Origin: a virus
Length of the DNA stretch: 37,694 nt
Direction: 5' to 3' (one strand)
Virus record (IMG/VR): IMGVR_UViG_3300025087_000204
Location: 1-37,694 of that record
The position numbers were made by a program, and so were the translations under genes. Below are positions 37,246-37,694 of the stretch, in pieces; position 1 is the first letter of the stretch, and every line of letters starts with the position of its first letter. The notes beneath the pieces were generated by a model. It had not been told where the DNA came from, made no database searches, and worked only from the letters and a program-made list of their open reading frames with translations.

Positions 37246-37694
37246 GAGACCCCCTCAAAGACATTTCATAAAACTTGTCATAAAGATTCTGGAACACCTG
37301 TCTTAATTTCGTGTCTTTCTTTATCTGGTTCGCCCAGATTTGGCCGTATTTGGAGTAGGCTCGCGCAAATTTTCCAACCCATGTATCTTTATCCATCTGA
37401 TTCAACATGAAGGCTCTAAGCGAATGGGTCTTTTCGGAATCTTTGCCATAAAGTTCTTCAGCTACCCAACAAAAGGCCATTCCGAGGCCACCAGCAAGAC
37501 CACCAATAGCCCCAAGTCCTTGGAATCCAAGACTCGTATAATCCATCCACCCGGGCTTTGAACCTTCTGCCTGTTGCCGGCCTAGTTGAGCGGCCAGTCC
37601 CATCTGCTGTCTTTGAAGTCCTCTTTCATAGGACGAATCGTCAATTTCCTTATTAAACATCTGTCTCCGTAGGCCGAAATCAAGTCCGTACTGC
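37238..37694 (-). CDS. 3' part of the 470-aa ejection-type gene (continues from 1-1313)
   Basis: The frame is open to the right-hand contig end and is the same gene as 1-1313. This part carries the C-terminus: GLGAIGGLAGGLGMAF, then WVAEELYGKDSEKTHSLRAF and the helical end (TKLRQVFQNLYDKFYEMSLR). The stop TAA overlaps the 415-aa start. Over the shared 107 codons the two contig ends differ at seven bases, six of them silent. Confidence 0.8.
   Translation of the reverse strand, partial: QYGLDFGLRRQMFNKEIDDSSYERGLQRQQMGLAAQLGRQQAEGSKPGWMDYTSLGFQGLGAIGGLAGGLGMAFCWVAEELYGKDSEKTHSLRAFMLNQMDKDTWVGKFARAYSKYGQIWANQIKKDTKLRQVFQNLYDKFYEMSLRGSHA
37338..37694. repeat. Contig-end overlap (copy of 1-357)
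   Basis: This is the right-hand copy of the terminal overlap. Removing it gives a circle of 37,337 bp. The differences from the left copy all lie in the first 104 aligned bases. Confidence 0.85.

Overview
The window is essentially one complete, tailed double-stranded DNA phage genome, probably short-tailed (podovirus-like). It encodes small and large terminase, portal, scaffold, major capsid protein, a head-tail adaptor, a large beta-propeller-like tail protein, three long internal/ejection-type proteins, tail fibre and lectin-like proteins, and an M15 endolysin. I see no tape measure, tube, sheath or baseplate genes. The first 357 bases recur at the right end (37338-37694) with 7 differences, so the contig closes on itself. 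The non-redundant genome is about 37,337 bp, and one 470-aa gene is cut by the contig ends. I recognise no integrase, CI-like repressor, DNA polymerase, RNA polymerase or tRNA. The host is not identifiable; Sec signal peptides and strong Shine-Dalgarno (SD) sites fit a bacterium, probably diderm.

Layout. (1) A divergent control region at about 15.9-17.0 kb has consensus sigma70-type promoters with embedded palindromic operators. From it a short plus-strand operon of six small genes runs right (16745-18197) and ends at a strong terminator (18213-18258). (2) The late operon runs left on the minus strand from about 16640: small regulators, terminase, portal, scaffold, capsid, adaptor and tail protein. 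It continues across the contig join into the ejection proteins, fibre, lectin, coiled-coil and lysis genes, and ends near 29340. (3) The replication/recombination operon, also on the minus strand, starts at about 29.3 kb and runs to 18261. It encodes a zinc-finger/Toprim/VirE-type primase-helicase, an HNH nuclease, a putative single-strand annealing protein, a Cas4-like PD-(D/E)XK nuclease with a cysteine cluster, an MmcB-like nuclease-fold protein and a RusA resolvase. Many tiny Cys-rich proteins lie between these. A GC-rich repeat cluster beside the primase-helicase gene (26574-26721) is a candidate replication origin.

The most unusual property is that eight products of the virion/lysis module begin with a Sec-type signal peptide. 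They include the 805-aa tail protein, the fibre, the lectin-like protein and the small proteins next to capsid and portal. A glycosyltransferase-like gene lies in the same module. A plus-strand HNH endonuclease cassette (8229-8935) interrupts the late operon; its own promoter and a leader with two competing folds precede it. A second structured, apparently non-coding element lies directly before the large terminase. Most small genes overlap by ATGA, TGATG or TAATG, and several were found only by reading below the usual ORF size cut-off.
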